Assembly: GCF_011440375.1 (NCBI RefSeq)
Contig: NZ_JAAOIR010000002.1
Coordinates: 310,001-374,000, forward strand
DNA from: Halorubellus sp. JP-L1
GTDB taxonomy: Archaea; Halobacteriota; Halobacteria; Halobacteriales; Natrialbaceae
Direction: 5' to 3'
Length of the DNA stretch: 64,000 nt
How positions within the stretch are numbered: the first letter of the stretch is position 1; each line of letters starts with the position of its first letter. Below are positions 33,797 through 41,340 of the stretch, in pieces. The notes beneath the pieces are model-generated. The model ran no database searches and was not told the DNA's origin. It saw only the letters and a program-made list of their open reading frames with translations. The translations under genes and the position numbers were made by a program.

Positions 33797-34642
33797 TCAG
33801 ACCTCCACTGCGTCGAGCAGCCCCGGCGATTCGTTCCCGGGGTCGTTGACTGCCGTCGACACCGGGTACGACCGCATGTCGCCGCCGTAGGGCTCGAGGA
33901 GCGACGCGGCCTCGTCCGGGTCCCCTCGGAGCCACGTCGACTCGTCCTCGCGGTCGAGGACGACCGCCATCCGGTGGTGGAGGTCCGCGACGACGTCGTT
34001 CGGCTCCGTGGTGAGGACGGTGAAGGACTCGACGCGCCGCCGCCGGTCGTCGCCGTCGCTGCCCGCGCCGTCGCCGCTGCCCGCGTCGTCGCCGCTGCCC
34101 GCGTCGTCGCCGCTGCCCGCGCCGAACGCCGCGAGACTGGACTGGGCGACCTCGCCCTCCCAGACCTCGTACAGGCCCGCCATCGCGAACACCGACTCGT
34201 CGCCGAGCGTCACGCGGTACGGCTGCTTCCCGCCACCGCGCTCGACCCACTCGTAGAACCCGTCCGCGGGTACGAGACAGCGCCGTCGCTCGAACGCCTC
34301 CCGGAACGACCGCTTCTCGCGCACCGTCTCCGACCGCGCGTTGATCGGTCGCGCCGCGTCGTCGGGCTCGTCCACCCACGACGGCACCAGCCCCCACTCG
34401 TGGAACGCCACGCCCACGCCGTCGCCGTCGCGCGCACCAGTGGCCGCCTCGCTCGCGGCATCGTCGTGGCCGCCGTGGCCCTCCTCGTCGTGCTCGTCGT
34501 CGACGTCGACGCCCGTCCGGACGACCGGCAGAGACTGCCGCGGCGCCGCGTTGTACCGCGGCTCGTACCGCTCGGGGACGTGCACGCCGAAGCGCTCCGA
34601 GAGGTCTCTCGCCGGAACCGTCAACGTGTATCGGCCGCACAT
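33797..34642 (-). CDS. SRAP-family (YedK/HMCES) abasic-site DNA-protein crosslinker
   Basis: A 281-residue SOS response-associated peptidase-like protein. After Met removal the catalytic Cys2 is exposed (MCGRYTL). The other active-site features are 'PRYNAAPRQ', 'EWGLVPSWV', 'ARSETV' and 'GFYEWVERGGGKQPY', and a C-terminal 'HHRMAVVL'. SRAP proteins form a thiazolidine crosslink with abasic DNA sites, protecting single-stranded DNA. Two insertions are unusual: an acidic His/Asp/Gly loop at about 50-75 and a Gly/Ser/Asp repeat (GSGDDA) at about 170-195, encoded by an 18-base tandem DNA repeat at 34069-34121. The start at 34642 is fixed by the invariant Cys2. Confidence 0.92.
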   Translation of the reverse strand: MCGRYTLTVPARDLSERFGVHVPERYEPRYNAAPRQSLPVVRTGVDVDDEHDEEGHGGHDDAASEAATGARDGDGVGVAFHEWGLVPSWVDEPDDAARPINARSETVREKRSFREAFERRRCLVPADGFYEWVERGGGKQPYRVTLGDESVFAMAGLYEVWEGEVAQSSLAAFGAGSGDDAGSGDDAGSGDGAGSDGDDRRRRVESFTVLTTEPNDVVADLHHRMAVVLDREDESTWLRGDPDEAASLLEPYGGDMRSYPVSTAVNDPGNESPGLLDAVEV

Positions 34643-34755
34643 ACCCTCGCGTACGCGAGCAACCAGTATAGGCCCACCGTCGCCGGCGACCCGTTCGATG
34701 CCGGCACGTCCTCCGGCCGTCAGCTGCGCGTCTTCCGGTCGTCCTCCGCTCGCCC

Positions 34756-36318
34756 TCAGTCCCGGTCGTCCGCGAGCGGCAATCGAACGGTGACGCTCGT
34801 CCCCGACGCGTCCGTCGTCACGTCGACCGACCCACCCTCGTCCTCCACGAGCCAGTTCACGAGCCACAGCCCCAGGCCGTCGCTGTGACTCAGCGGCGTC
34901 TCCGCGGTCGCGTCGAACACCTCGCGCTCGTGCTCGGGGATCCCCGGCCCGTCGTCGTGCACCTCCACGACCGCCATCGCGTCCCCGTCCGCTGGATGCT
35001 CCTCGCGCGCCACCACGTCCACGCGCTGCGTGTCGCCCTCGTTGTGCTCCGCGGCGTTCTCCAGGACGTTCTCGAACACGAACGGAATGCGGTCGCTCAC
35101 CGACACCCACAGCGCCTCCGGCGCGAACGTCGAGAACGCCGCGTCGTACGGCTCTTCAAGTCCCTCGACGGTCCGCCGCAGGTGCGGCGCCAGATCGAAC
35201 GGCTTCTTCGTCACGTCCGTCTCGAACGCCCGCTCCAGCTCGCGAGCGCGCTCGCCGAGCGCCACCAGGTCGTGGGCCGCCGCCGCGATCTCCTCGGCCG
35301 CCTCGATCTCGTCCGGCAGCGTCTCCGCGTACCCCGCGACGATGTTCGCCGTCGTCCGGATGTCGTGCCGGAGCACGCGATTCAGGACCGACAACTGCTC
35401 GGCCTGCCGGCGCAACTCGCGCTCCCGGCGCTCGCGCCCGGAGACGTCCCGGCCGACGCCACAGAACCCGACCGGCTCCCCGTCGCCGTCCGACAGCCGC
35501 GTCCCCGTCAACTCGTACGGCCGCGCCTCTCCCGCCGCCGTCTCCAGGTCGACCTCGACCGTCGCCGCACCCTGCTCCAGGATTATCGCGATGGCGCGCG
35601 CGATCCGCTCGCGGTCCTCGCGCACCACGAACTCCGGCGCCGGCCGCCCCTCCAACTCGGCGTCCCCCAGTCCCGTCACGTCCGCGAGCGCCGAATTCCA
35701 GTAGCGACACCGCCCCGAGTCGTCGAACACGTAGAACGCGTCCATCATCGAATCCAGCGCCTGCTCGAAGAACGATTCCGCCTCCCCGAGCGCCCGGCGC
35801 GACCCCGCGTACGCCACCGCGCGCTCCACGCGATGCGCGAGCACCTCCCCCGCACCCGCCCGCGTCACGTCCACCACCTCGTCCGCACCCGCCGCCAACG
35901 CCCCCGACACCCCGCCGTCACCGCCGTGCGTCACCACCACCACCGGCACCCGCGACGCCACCTCCGCCACCGCATCCACGAACGCCGACAGCGACATCGT
36001 CGGCGGACTCGGCCCCACCACCACGCAATCCACCACCCCCACCGCCGCCGCCGTCACCACCGCATCCACGTCCGCCACCTCGTTCACGTCGCACTCCGGC
36101 AACAACCCCGCGACGTCCACGCCAACGGCGCACACGCTCACGCCAGCCGTCGCTTCCACACCCGACGCGAACTCGCGGAACACGACCCCAACCACACCCC
36201 CCGCCCTCAAAAGCACTCGCGGCAACACAGCTCTCGAAACGCACCACGCAACCCACGATGCCGACCGCCGACACCCCTCACTCACACTCGACAGCCCACT
36301 CGCGACGCTCGTCACCAC
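34756..36318 (-). CDS. Receiver-like/PAS sensor histidine kinase
   Basis: Up to 520 residues. After a poorly conserved lead, residues about 55-170 resemble a response-receiver or receiver-like domain ('DAVVTAAAVGVVDCVVVGPSP', 'VPVVVVTHGGDG'), possibly without the phosphate Asp. Residues about 180-300 are a PAS domain ('FEQALDSMMDAFYVFDDSGRCRYWN'). The H-box is 'LNRVLRHDIRTTANI' near residue 330, and the HATPase has N-box 'ENVLENAAEHN', 'DDGPGIP' and 'GLGLWLVNWLVEDEGG'. It is cytoplasmic with no membrane helix, so the signal is internal. The GTG at 36318 is the far end of the open frame; a GTG near residue 46 (before 'FREFASGVE') is equally possible. No partner regulator is adjacent. Confidence 0.85.
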   Translation of the reverse strand: MVTSVASGLSSVSEGCRRSASWVAWCVSRAVLPRVLLRAGGVVGVVFREFASGVEATAGVSVCAVGVDVAGLLPECDVNEVADVDAVVTAAAVGVVDCVVVGPSPPTMSLSAFVDAVAEVASRVPVVVVTHGGDGGVSGALAAGADEVVDVTRAGAGEVLAHRVERAVAYAGSRRALGEAESFFEQALDSMMDAFYVFDDSGRCRYWNSALADVTGLGDAELEGRPAPEFVVREDRERIARAIAIILEQGAATVEVDLETAAGEARPYELTGTRLSDGDGEPVGFCGVGRDVSGRERRERELRRQAEQLSVLNRVLRHDIRTTANIVAGYAETLPDEIEAAEEIAAAAHDLVALGERARELERAFETDVTKKPFDLAPHLRRTVEGLEEPYDAAFSTFAPEALWVSVSDRIPFVFENVLENAAEHNEGDTQRVDVVAREEHPADGDAMAVVEVHDDGPGIPEHEREVFDATAETPLSHSDGLGLWLVNWLVEDEGGSVDVTTDASGTSVTVRLPLADDRD

Positions 36319-36353
36319 TATCGCTCACCGTTCGTTAGTCCGGTTCAGAAGCG

Positions 36354-36436
36354 CCAGGACAGGGATTCGAACCGATACGAGACGATCGCCCTCGCTCCGC
36401 TTGAGCGCTGCGACTCGTAGGGTTCAAATCCCCTGG
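36354..36436. repeat. Long imperfect palindrome with a copy of the tRNA-Ser 3' end
   Basis: The left arm CCAGGACAGGGATTCGAACC (36354-36373) matches the T-arm and acceptor end of the tRNA-Ser gene at 36505-36525 with one change in the first 20 bases. The right arm GGGTTCAAATCCCCTGG (36420-36436) is roughly its reverse complement. TACGAG (36376-36381) and CTCGTA (36414-36419) extend the stem inward. The structure can fold into a hairpin of about 80 bases. The direct partial copy of a tRNA 3' end is typical of an attachment site. Confidence 0.7.
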
Positions 36437-36441
36437 TTCGC

Positions 36442-36503
36442 GTTCTTCGCCGTCGCGACTCGCTCGTCGCTGGCGCTCCTCGTTCGTTGCGACGGCGAAG
36501 AAA
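36442..36503 (-). terminator. Hairpin downstream of tRNA-Ser
   Basis: TTCTTCGCCGTCGC (from 36443) pairs with GCGACGGCGAAGAA (36489-36502) around a 32-base loop. It lies directly after the tRNA 3' end in the direction of tRNA transcription (minus), so it can serve as a terminator or processing signal. Confidence 0.5.
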
Positions 36504-36585
36504 CGCCAGGACAGGGATTTGAACCCTGAATCCCATACGGGAACACGCTTTCCAGGCGTGCGCCTTACCGTTCGGCCATCCTGGC
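36504..36585 (-). tRNA. tRNA-Ser (GGA)
   Basis: The minus strand folds into a class II tRNA of 82 bases. The acceptor GCCAGGA pairs with TCCTGGC, followed by discriminator G (36504). The anticodon stem is CACGC/GCGTG with loop CTGGAAA, giving anticodon GGA (UCC and UCU codons). The long variable arm TTCCCGTATGGGATT and T-loop GGTTCAAATCC are as expected for serine. CCA is not encoded. A copy of its last 20 bases lies 130 bases downstream. Confidence 0.95.
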
Positions 36586-36641
36586 TCCGTACGACGATAC
36601 CCGACTCGGTAATTTAAGGGCTTTGTTTCGGCGCAAGCTCG

Positions 36642-36842
36642 TTACCGCTTGCGGGCTGCGAAGTACCGTTCGCCGACGTAACTCGCGCCGGTTGCGACGA
36701 CGCCGACGAGGACGGCGACGCCGATCGCGGGCAGCATGCCGATGCCGTCGTTCCCGAGGAGCACGTACCCCTGGTGGAGGACGAGGAACGCGAGCGCGCC
36801 GACGAGCCCCCAGAGGGCCGCGGCCTTCGCCGCGGCGTCCAT
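36642..36842 (-). CDS. Small two-helix membrane protein
   Basis: A 66-residue protein with two hydrophobic helices (about residues 8-26 and 36-57) and a basic C-terminus ('GERYFAARKR') that should face the cytoplasm. ATG at 36842 shares a base with the TGA of the RidA gene (TGATG), so translation is probably coupled. No family is recognised. The pairing with RidA is the only hint about role. Confidence 0.72.
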   Translation of the reverse strand: MDAAAKAAALWGLVGALAFLVLHQGYVLLGNDGIGMLPAIGVAVLVGVVATGASYVGERYFAARKR

Positions 36843-37219
36843 CACTGCGAGGCGATGACCTCGATCTCGACGTCGACGCCCTTCGGGAGCGCGCCCGCCT
36901 GCACTGCCGAGCGCGCCGGCGGGTTGTCGACGAAGTACTCCTTGTACGCGGCGTTCATCTCCTCGAAGTCCTCGATGTCGGCGAGGAACACCGTCGCCTT
37001 CAGGACGTCCTCCATCGTCAGGCCTTCCTCTTCGAGGATGCCCTGGACGTTCTCGAGGCTCTGGCGGGTCTGTGTCGTGACGTCCTCGTCGTCGAGCAGT
37101 TCGCCGTCGGGCGTCATCGGGATCTGGCCCGCGGTGAACACGAGGTCGCCGTTCGTCGTCGCCTGACTGTAGGCGCCGACCGCTTCCGGTGCGTCGTCCG
37201 TGCTGATGATTCGCTTCAT
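36842..37219 (-). CDS. ridA: RidA family reactive intermediate deaminase
   Basis: A 125-residue RidA/YjgF protein. Conserved positions are 'PEAVGAYSQATTNGDLVFTAGQIP' at 10-35, and 'ARSAVQAGALPKGVDVEIEVIA' at 102-123, with the arginine that binds the 2-imino acid substrate. It hydrolyses reactive enamine/imine intermediates, produced for example by threonine deaminase, to keto acids and ammonia. An ilvA gene is elsewhere in the window (52815-54026). It forms trimers in the cytoplasm. The start is fixed by family length. It is followed by a coupled small membrane protein. Confidence 0.95.
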   Translation of the reverse strand: MKRIISTDDAPEAVGAYSQATTNGDLVFTAGQIPMTPDGELLDDEDVTTQTRQSLENVQGILEEEGLTMEDVLKATVFLADIEDFEEMNAAYKEYFVDNPPARSAVQAGALPKGVDVEIEVIASQ

Positions 37220-37309
37220 GCGCGAACGCACTCGCGGACTCCCTATAAAGACTGGCGGGTCGTCGTCGGTTCCCGCGGACTTTTGCCTGCCGCGAGCGGA
37301 TTCCGGGAC

Positions 37310-38290
37310 ATGAACCGTCGCCGCGCGCTCGCCGGAGCGCTGGCGCTCGCGGCGGGCGTCGGCGCGCGTCGGCTGGCGGCGGCGCGTGTCGACGACGTCC
37401 CGCTCGCTCGCGTTCGCGCTCCCGGTCGCGTCGGCGGCACGTTCCACGAGCGCTCGGGGCTCGCGGGCGATCCGGTCCGCGGCGAGATGGACGACCTCGA
37501 CGCGTACGCACGCGAGGAGTTCGACACCACGCAAGTCGCCGCCGGGGTCCGGCGGTTCTACGAGCGGACGAGCGAGTACCGGACGACCGTCGGCGCGGAG
37601 TGGCATCGGCCGTTCCGGACCGGCGCCGCGCTCGCGGCACCCCTCACGAGCCGGGTCGAACAGTTGAACCTCCCCGGGCCGCGCGAGCCGGACCGCGTCC
37701 GCGTCGTCCGGAACGACCTGTACGCGCTCGACGCCGACGCGGCCCGCCGCGGCGGGCGCGTCGACGACCGCGTCGAGGACGCACGCCTCTGGGTGCGCAC
37801 GGACGTCGACACGGGCGAGGCGGTGTTCGTCGCAGTGTACGGGTCGCACGTCCACGACGACCGTCGGTACGTCAACGTCGCCGTTCCGCTCCCCGACGCG
37901 ACGCTCTCCACCGTCCTCGAACCGACCGCGCTCGCGCTCCGCGGTCGCGACGACGTCGGTATCGACTTGACGACGCGTATCGGCTTGACGACGCGAGCGC
38001 CCGACCACCCCGGTCTGTACTGGTCGACGCGGCGAGCGGACTGGCGGCTTCCGATGCACCAGCGGTTCCGCGTCTGGCCCGCCGACGCGACGCCGCGCGA
38101 CGACGGCCCCACCGTCGACCGCGAACGCGCGCTCGCTGGAATCGCCGGCGACGGCGGCGACGGCGGCGAGGGGGACGCCGACGCCGACGGCGGACGCGGT
38201 GACGCGGTCGTCGCGACCCACGAGATGTGGCTGTACGGCCGTCGGTTCCTCACCGTCCGGTACGGGGCGGCCAGAGGGCGGCATTCATAG
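37310..38290 (+). CDS. Tat-signal-like exported haloarchaeal protein of unknown function
   Basis: A 326-residue protein starting MNRRRALAGALALAAGVGARR, a twin-Arg signal-like N-terminus without lipobox. The rest is acidic with mixed strands, including 'EMDDLDAYAREEFDTTQVAAGVRRFYERTSEYR', 'LWVRTDVDTGEAVFVAVYGS' and 'LYGRRFLTVRYGA' segments. A Gly/Asp/Ala-rich insertion lies at about 280-300. No domain is recognised. The frame is open upstream but the Tat-like start at 37310 is the only convincing one. It is divergent from RidA. Export would place it in the cell envelope or medium. Confidence 0.62.
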   Translation: MNRRRALAGALALAAGVGARRLAAARVDDVPLARVRAPGRVGGTFHERSGLAGDPVRGEMDDLDAYAREEFDTTQVAAGVRRFYERTSEYRTTVGAEWHRPFRTGAALAAPLTSRVEQLNLPGPREPDRVRVVRNDLYALDADAARRGGRVDDRVEDARLWVRTDVDTGEAVFVAVYGSHVHDDRRYVNVAVPLPDATLSTVLEPTALALRGRDDVGIDLTTRIGLTTRAPDHPGLYWSTRRADWRLPMHQRFRVWPADATPRDDGPTVDRERALAGIAGDGGDGGEGDADADGGRGDAVVATHEMWLYGRRFLTVRYGAARGRHS

Positions 38291-38313
38291 GGCTGCGCTC
38301 GCTACGGCGTCGT

Positions 38314-38532
38314 ATGTCGAAGCCGTCCGCGGACTCGTCCGAGCTATCGGGACGCTCGCCGCTCTCCCGAGTGCGCGCCGCGAAGGCCGAGCGCGCCGAC
38401 GAGCGCCTGCTCACCGGTCCGAAGCTCATCCTGTTCGGCATCCACGTCAGCCTCGTCGGCGTCGTCCTCCCCGACTTCTGGCCGCTCGTCGTCGCCGGCC
38501 TCCTGTTTAGCGTCGTCGGATTGACGCGGTGA
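38314..38532 (+). CDS. Small single-pass membrane protein
   Basis: A 72-residue protein with a polar N-terminal half ('SELSGRSPLSRVRAAKAERADERLLTG') followed by two short hydrophobic stretches (about 37-54 and 57-69) separated by 'PDFW', perhaps forming a hairpin. It starts 24 bases after the preceding gene's stop and could be co-transcribed. No family is recognised. The stop codon is part of a repeat: GCGGTGACGCCGTCGC occurs at 38525 and again about 32 bases later. Confidence 0.55.
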   Translation: MSKPSADSSELSGRSPLSRVRAAKAERADERLLTGPKLILFGIHVSLVGVVLPDFWPLVVAGLLFSVVGLTR

Positions 38533-38635
38533 CGCCGTCGCCAACGCCAGATTGATGCGGTGACGCCGTCGCTCCACTGGCCGGCGGCGGCGACGAACGC
38601 GTGGCGTTTTGTCACTCGACTACGAACCCGCAGCT

Positions 38636-39571
38636 ATGAACGTCGTGTCGCTGCTGCCGTCGGCGACGGAGATCCTGTACGCCGTCGGCGTCGAGCCGGT
38701 CGGGGTGTCCCACGAGTGCGACTATCCGCCCGCGGCCGCGGAGTTGCCGGCGGTGAACTACGCGAACGTGGACCCGGAGGCCGATAGCGCCGACATCAAC
38801 GCGCAGGTCGCCGAGGCCGAGTCCTCGGGCGATGGCGTGTACGGCATCCGCATGGACGTCCTCGACGACCTCGACCCGGACGTGATCGTGACGCAGGGGA
38901 TCTGCGACGTCTGCGCGGTCGACTCGGTGCTCGTCGAGGACGCCGTCTCGCGGATCGACGCGAACCCGGAGGTCGTGACGACGGACCCGCATCGGCTCGA
39001 CGACGTCGTGGGGGACGTCGAACGGGTCGGCGCGGCCGTCGACGAGGAGGCCGCGGCCGCTCAGGTCGCCGCGGACCTCCGGGAGCGCGTGGACGCGGTC
39101 CGCGAGCGCGTCGCGACCCACCTCGACCGCACCGGCGGCGAGCGCCCGCGCGTGGCGGTGTTCGACTGGCTCGACCCCGTGATGGTCGCCGGGCACTGGA
39201 TGCCGGACGTCGTCGACGCCGCCGGTGGCGCGTACGGGATGGTCGACCCCGGAGAGAACGCACGCCCACGCGAGTTCTCGGAGGTCGTCGCGTACGACCC
39301 GGAGGTCGCCATCGCCGCGCCCTGCGGGTTCGGCCTCGAGCAGACCGCGCGCGACCGCGACGCGCTCACCGGCCGCGACGGCTGGACCGACCTCGCCGCG
39401 GTCAAGGCGGGGCGGACGTGGGCGCTCGACGGCCACCACTACGCGAACCGACCCGGACCGAGAATCGTGGATACCGTCGAGCACGTCGCCGCGATGCTCC
39501 ACCCCGAGGCGTTCGACGCGCCGCCGCGTGACGCGGCACGGCCGCTCGACGAGTTGCGCGCGGAGGCGTAA
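38636..39571 (+). CDS. BtuF-like cobalamin/iron-complex substrate-binding protein
   Basis: A 311-residue helical-backbone ABC substrate-binding protein: 'VVSLLPSATEILYAVGVEPVGVSHECDYP' at the N-terminus, 'VIVTQGICDVC' near residue 84, 'WLDPVMVAGHWMPDVVDAAGG' near 180 and a C-terminal 'HVAAMLHPEAF'. This set matches the cobalamin-binding BtuF-type group. There is no signal peptide, so the protein is probably cytoplasmic; such members may sense or carry corrinoids rather than serve an importer. No BtuCD genes are nearby. The start at 38636 begins right at the first strand. Confidence 0.82.
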   Translation: MNVVSLLPSATEILYAVGVEPVGVSHECDYPPAAAELPAVNYANVDPEADSADINAQVAEAESSGDGVYGIRMDVLDDLDPDVIVTQGICDVCAVDSVLVEDAVSRIDANPEVVTTDPHRLDDVVGDVERVGAAVDEEAAAAQVAADLRERVDAVRERVATHLDRTGGERPRVAVFDWLDPVMVAGHWMPDVVDAAGGAYGMVDPGENARPREFSEVVAYDPEVAIAAPCGFGLEQTARDRDALTGRDGWTDLAAVKAGRTWALDGHHYANRPGPRIVDTVEHVAAMLHPEAFDAPPRDAARPLDELRAEA

Positions 39572-39597
39572 CTGGTAGCGCGTCCGCGATCGCGGAC

Positions 39598-40413
39598 TTA
39601 CTCGGGGACGGCGCAGGTCTCCTGGTACGTCTGGCTCGCGACGGAGTCGACGGGGTCGTCGCCGCAGACCGGACAGTCCGGGTTCGCGCGGTACGGTACC
39701 TCGTCGGTCGACAGGTCCGCGGCGTCGTACGTGAACATCCGGCCCGTGAGGGTGTCGCCGATGCCGGTGAGGAGCTTGATCGCTTCCGTGGCCTGCACGC
39801 ACCCGACTGTGCCCGGGAGGACGCCGAGGACGCCCGTCGTCGCGCAGTCCGGGACCGTCCCCGGCTCGGGCGGTTCGGGGAACAGGCACCGATAGCACGG
39901 GCCGCCGCCGGCCGGAATCGTCGTCGCCTGTCCCTCGAACCGGTAGATCGCGCCGTGACAGAGCGGGGTGTCCGCGAGCACGCACGCGTCGTTCAGGAGG
40001 TACCGCGTCGCGAAGTTGTCTGTCGCGTCCACGACGACGTCGTACGAGTCGACGAGGTCTGAGACGGTGTCGCGCGACACGCGGGTCTCTTGGGTCTCGA
40101 CTGTCACGTCGGGGTTGAGCGCCGTGACGAACTCGCGCGCGCTCTCGACCTTCGGGCGGCCCACGTCGTCGTCGCCGTGGACGACCTGCCGCTGGAGGTT
40201 CGACCGCTCGACGACGTCGTCGTCGGCGATGCCGAGTCGCCCGACGCCCGCGGCCGCGAGGTACTGGACGACCGGAGCGCCGAGGCCGCCGGCGCCCACG
40301 ACGAGGACGCTCCCGTCCAGGAGCGCGGCCTGCCCGTCGGGGCCGACCTCGTCCATCACGACGTGCCGCGAGTACCGGTCGAGTTGCGTGGCGTCGAGGT
40401 TCAGGTCGGTCAC
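39598..40413 (-). CDS. ubaA: UbaA: E1-like SAMP-activating enzyme (ThiF/MoeB family)
   Basis: A 271-residue E1-like adenylyltransferase. It starts at GTG 40413 (VTDLNLDATQLDRYSRH); the familiar archaeal MoeB-type start 'LDRYSRHVVMDEVG' follows directly. The GxGGLG nucleotide motif is 'VVGAGGLGAPV' at 40-50, and the conserved Asp 'VVDATDNFATR' lies near 130. Zinc ligands come from 'CYRC' and 'CPVCG', and the catalytic Cys is in 'PDCATTGVLG' near 188. UbaA activates the ubiquitin-like SAMP proteins for protein conjugation and for sulfur transfer to molybdopterin and tRNA. A ThiF-type assignment is also possible. Gene order gives no SAMP gene next to it. Confidence 0.92.
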   Translation of the reverse strand: MTDLNLDATQLDRYSRHVVMDEVGPDGQAALLDGSVLVVGAGGLGAPVVQYLAAAGVGRLGIADDDVVERSNLQRQVVHGDDDVGRPKVESAREFVTALNPDVTVETQETRVSRDTVSDLVDSYDVVVDATDNFATRYLLNDACVLADTPLCHGAIYRFEGQATTIPAGGGPCYRCLFPEPPEPGTVPDCATTGVLGVLPGTVGCVQATEAIKLLTGIGDTLTGRMFTYDAADLSTDEVPYRANPDCPVCGDDPVDSVASQTYQETCAVPE

Positions 40414-40551
40414 GGCCGCTCTAGGGCGTCCGACGCGAAAAGTCCGACGGGTCGAAGCGGTGTTGTGGTAGGTGCGGTCGTGGCTACCGGAAGCTTTCGA
40501 CTTGCTCCGGACTGGGTGTTCGGTTCCCTCGCGGACTGTCCGAGGAGCACA

Positions 40552-40560
40552 TTTTATAAG
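40552..40560 (+). promoter_or_regulatory. TATA box of the first small zinc-finger gene
   Basis: TTTTATAAG is centred 28 bases before the ATG at 40584. This is the clearest TATA element in the window, and the short distance implies a leaderless mRNA. Confidence 0.7.
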
Positions 40561-40583
40561 GGTGCCATGCGTTACCACGATAT

Positions 40584-40760
40584 ATGGCGTCCGCACCCGA
40601 CTCCGGTGACGACGTGTTCGACGAATTCCTCGAGAACCGCGGTCACGAGACGAAGCCGGTAGGGTGGGAGCGAGAGTACAACAAACTTCAGTGCCCGGAG
40701 TGCATGGCGCTCCACGACGACGACGCGGTGGAGTGCAGCGTCTGCGGTTGGCATCCCTGA
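40584..40760 (+). CDS. Small zinc-finger protein (58 residues)
   Basis: A 58-residue protein ending in a compact zinc finger with ligands C37, C40, C51 and C54 (CPEC-x10-CSVCGWHP). The first 36 residues are acidic and include a Trp-containing 'VGWEREYNKL' segment. Very small zinc-finger proteins with two CPxCG-type motifs are numerous in haloarchaea; some affect swarming or biofilm formation, but this one has no assigned role. A strong TATA box 28 bases upstream and typical codon use make expression likely. It is too short for most gene finders. A second tiny zinc-finger gene follows at 40945. Confidence 0.85.
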   Translation: MASAPDSGDDVFDEFLENRGHETKPVGWEREYNKLQCPECMALHDDDAVECSVCGWHP

Positions 40761-40944
40761 CATAGCAGGGCCAGATCCGCCGCGAACCGGTTCGTTCCGC
40801 TGCACCGAGGGGGAAACGAACGCCGATGGTGCCTCTTCCCTCTGGCGATTCCATCGGCTCTCACTGGTGGCTATGGCGCACGACTACCACGAGCGGCGGT
40901 ACCATTAATACAGATTATTCCCCTACAGGAAGATGGAGTCTCAA

Positions 40945-41103
40945 ATGCCGGAATGTCAAAACTGCGGGTCCTTCGTCACGGATGCATACGCACGGGTGTT
41001 CACACCGCGGGGCGTGGAGAACCCCCGCGTGTGCCCCGACTGCAAGGACAAGATCCGCGACGGTAGCGACGTGCGAGAGGCCCGCTCTCCGCGCAACAAC
41101 TAG
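40945..41103 (+). CDS. Small zinc-finger protein (52 residues)
   Basis: A 52-residue protein with two Cys pairs: C4/C7 (PECQNCG) at the start and C32/C35 (CPDCKD) in the middle, forming one zinc site. 'SFVTDAYARVFTPRGVENPRVCPDC' resembles conserved small haloarchaeal zinc-finger proteins (DUF7563-like by memory). An in-frame ATG at 40933 would add four residues, but the family starts MPEC. A 'TACCATTAATAC' box at 40901-40912 may be the promoter, about 35 bases upstream. It is separated by 237 bases from the helicase gene in the same direction. The 41104-41340 spacer has no gene. Confidence 0.85.
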   Translation: MPECQNCGSFVTDAYARVFTPRGVENPRVCPDCKDKIRDGSDVREARSPRNN

Positions 41104-41340
41104 CATCGCCCAGGGAACTCTGCGGCGCACCGCTCGTCGACCGCTCTCCTCCTCCGCCTTCCAGGCGACGCCGAGTGACGCCTCTGGCATCCGGCGTCTC
41201 GCCGAAGGACACCTCCGGCAGCCGACGTGACGTGGTCGAGTTCCGCATCCTCCGTACCGACCCGGAGCGGCCGTACATCGCCCGAGAGCGCTCGTCCGAA
41301 CCCACGGTCCTTATGAAGGTTCGGGCCCAGGATAGGTACA

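Noticed and set aside
36414-36440. Possible plus-strand tRNA ending in GGGTTCAAATCCCC
   Set aside because: Only the T-arm-like part is present; it is better explained as the second arm of the palindrome.
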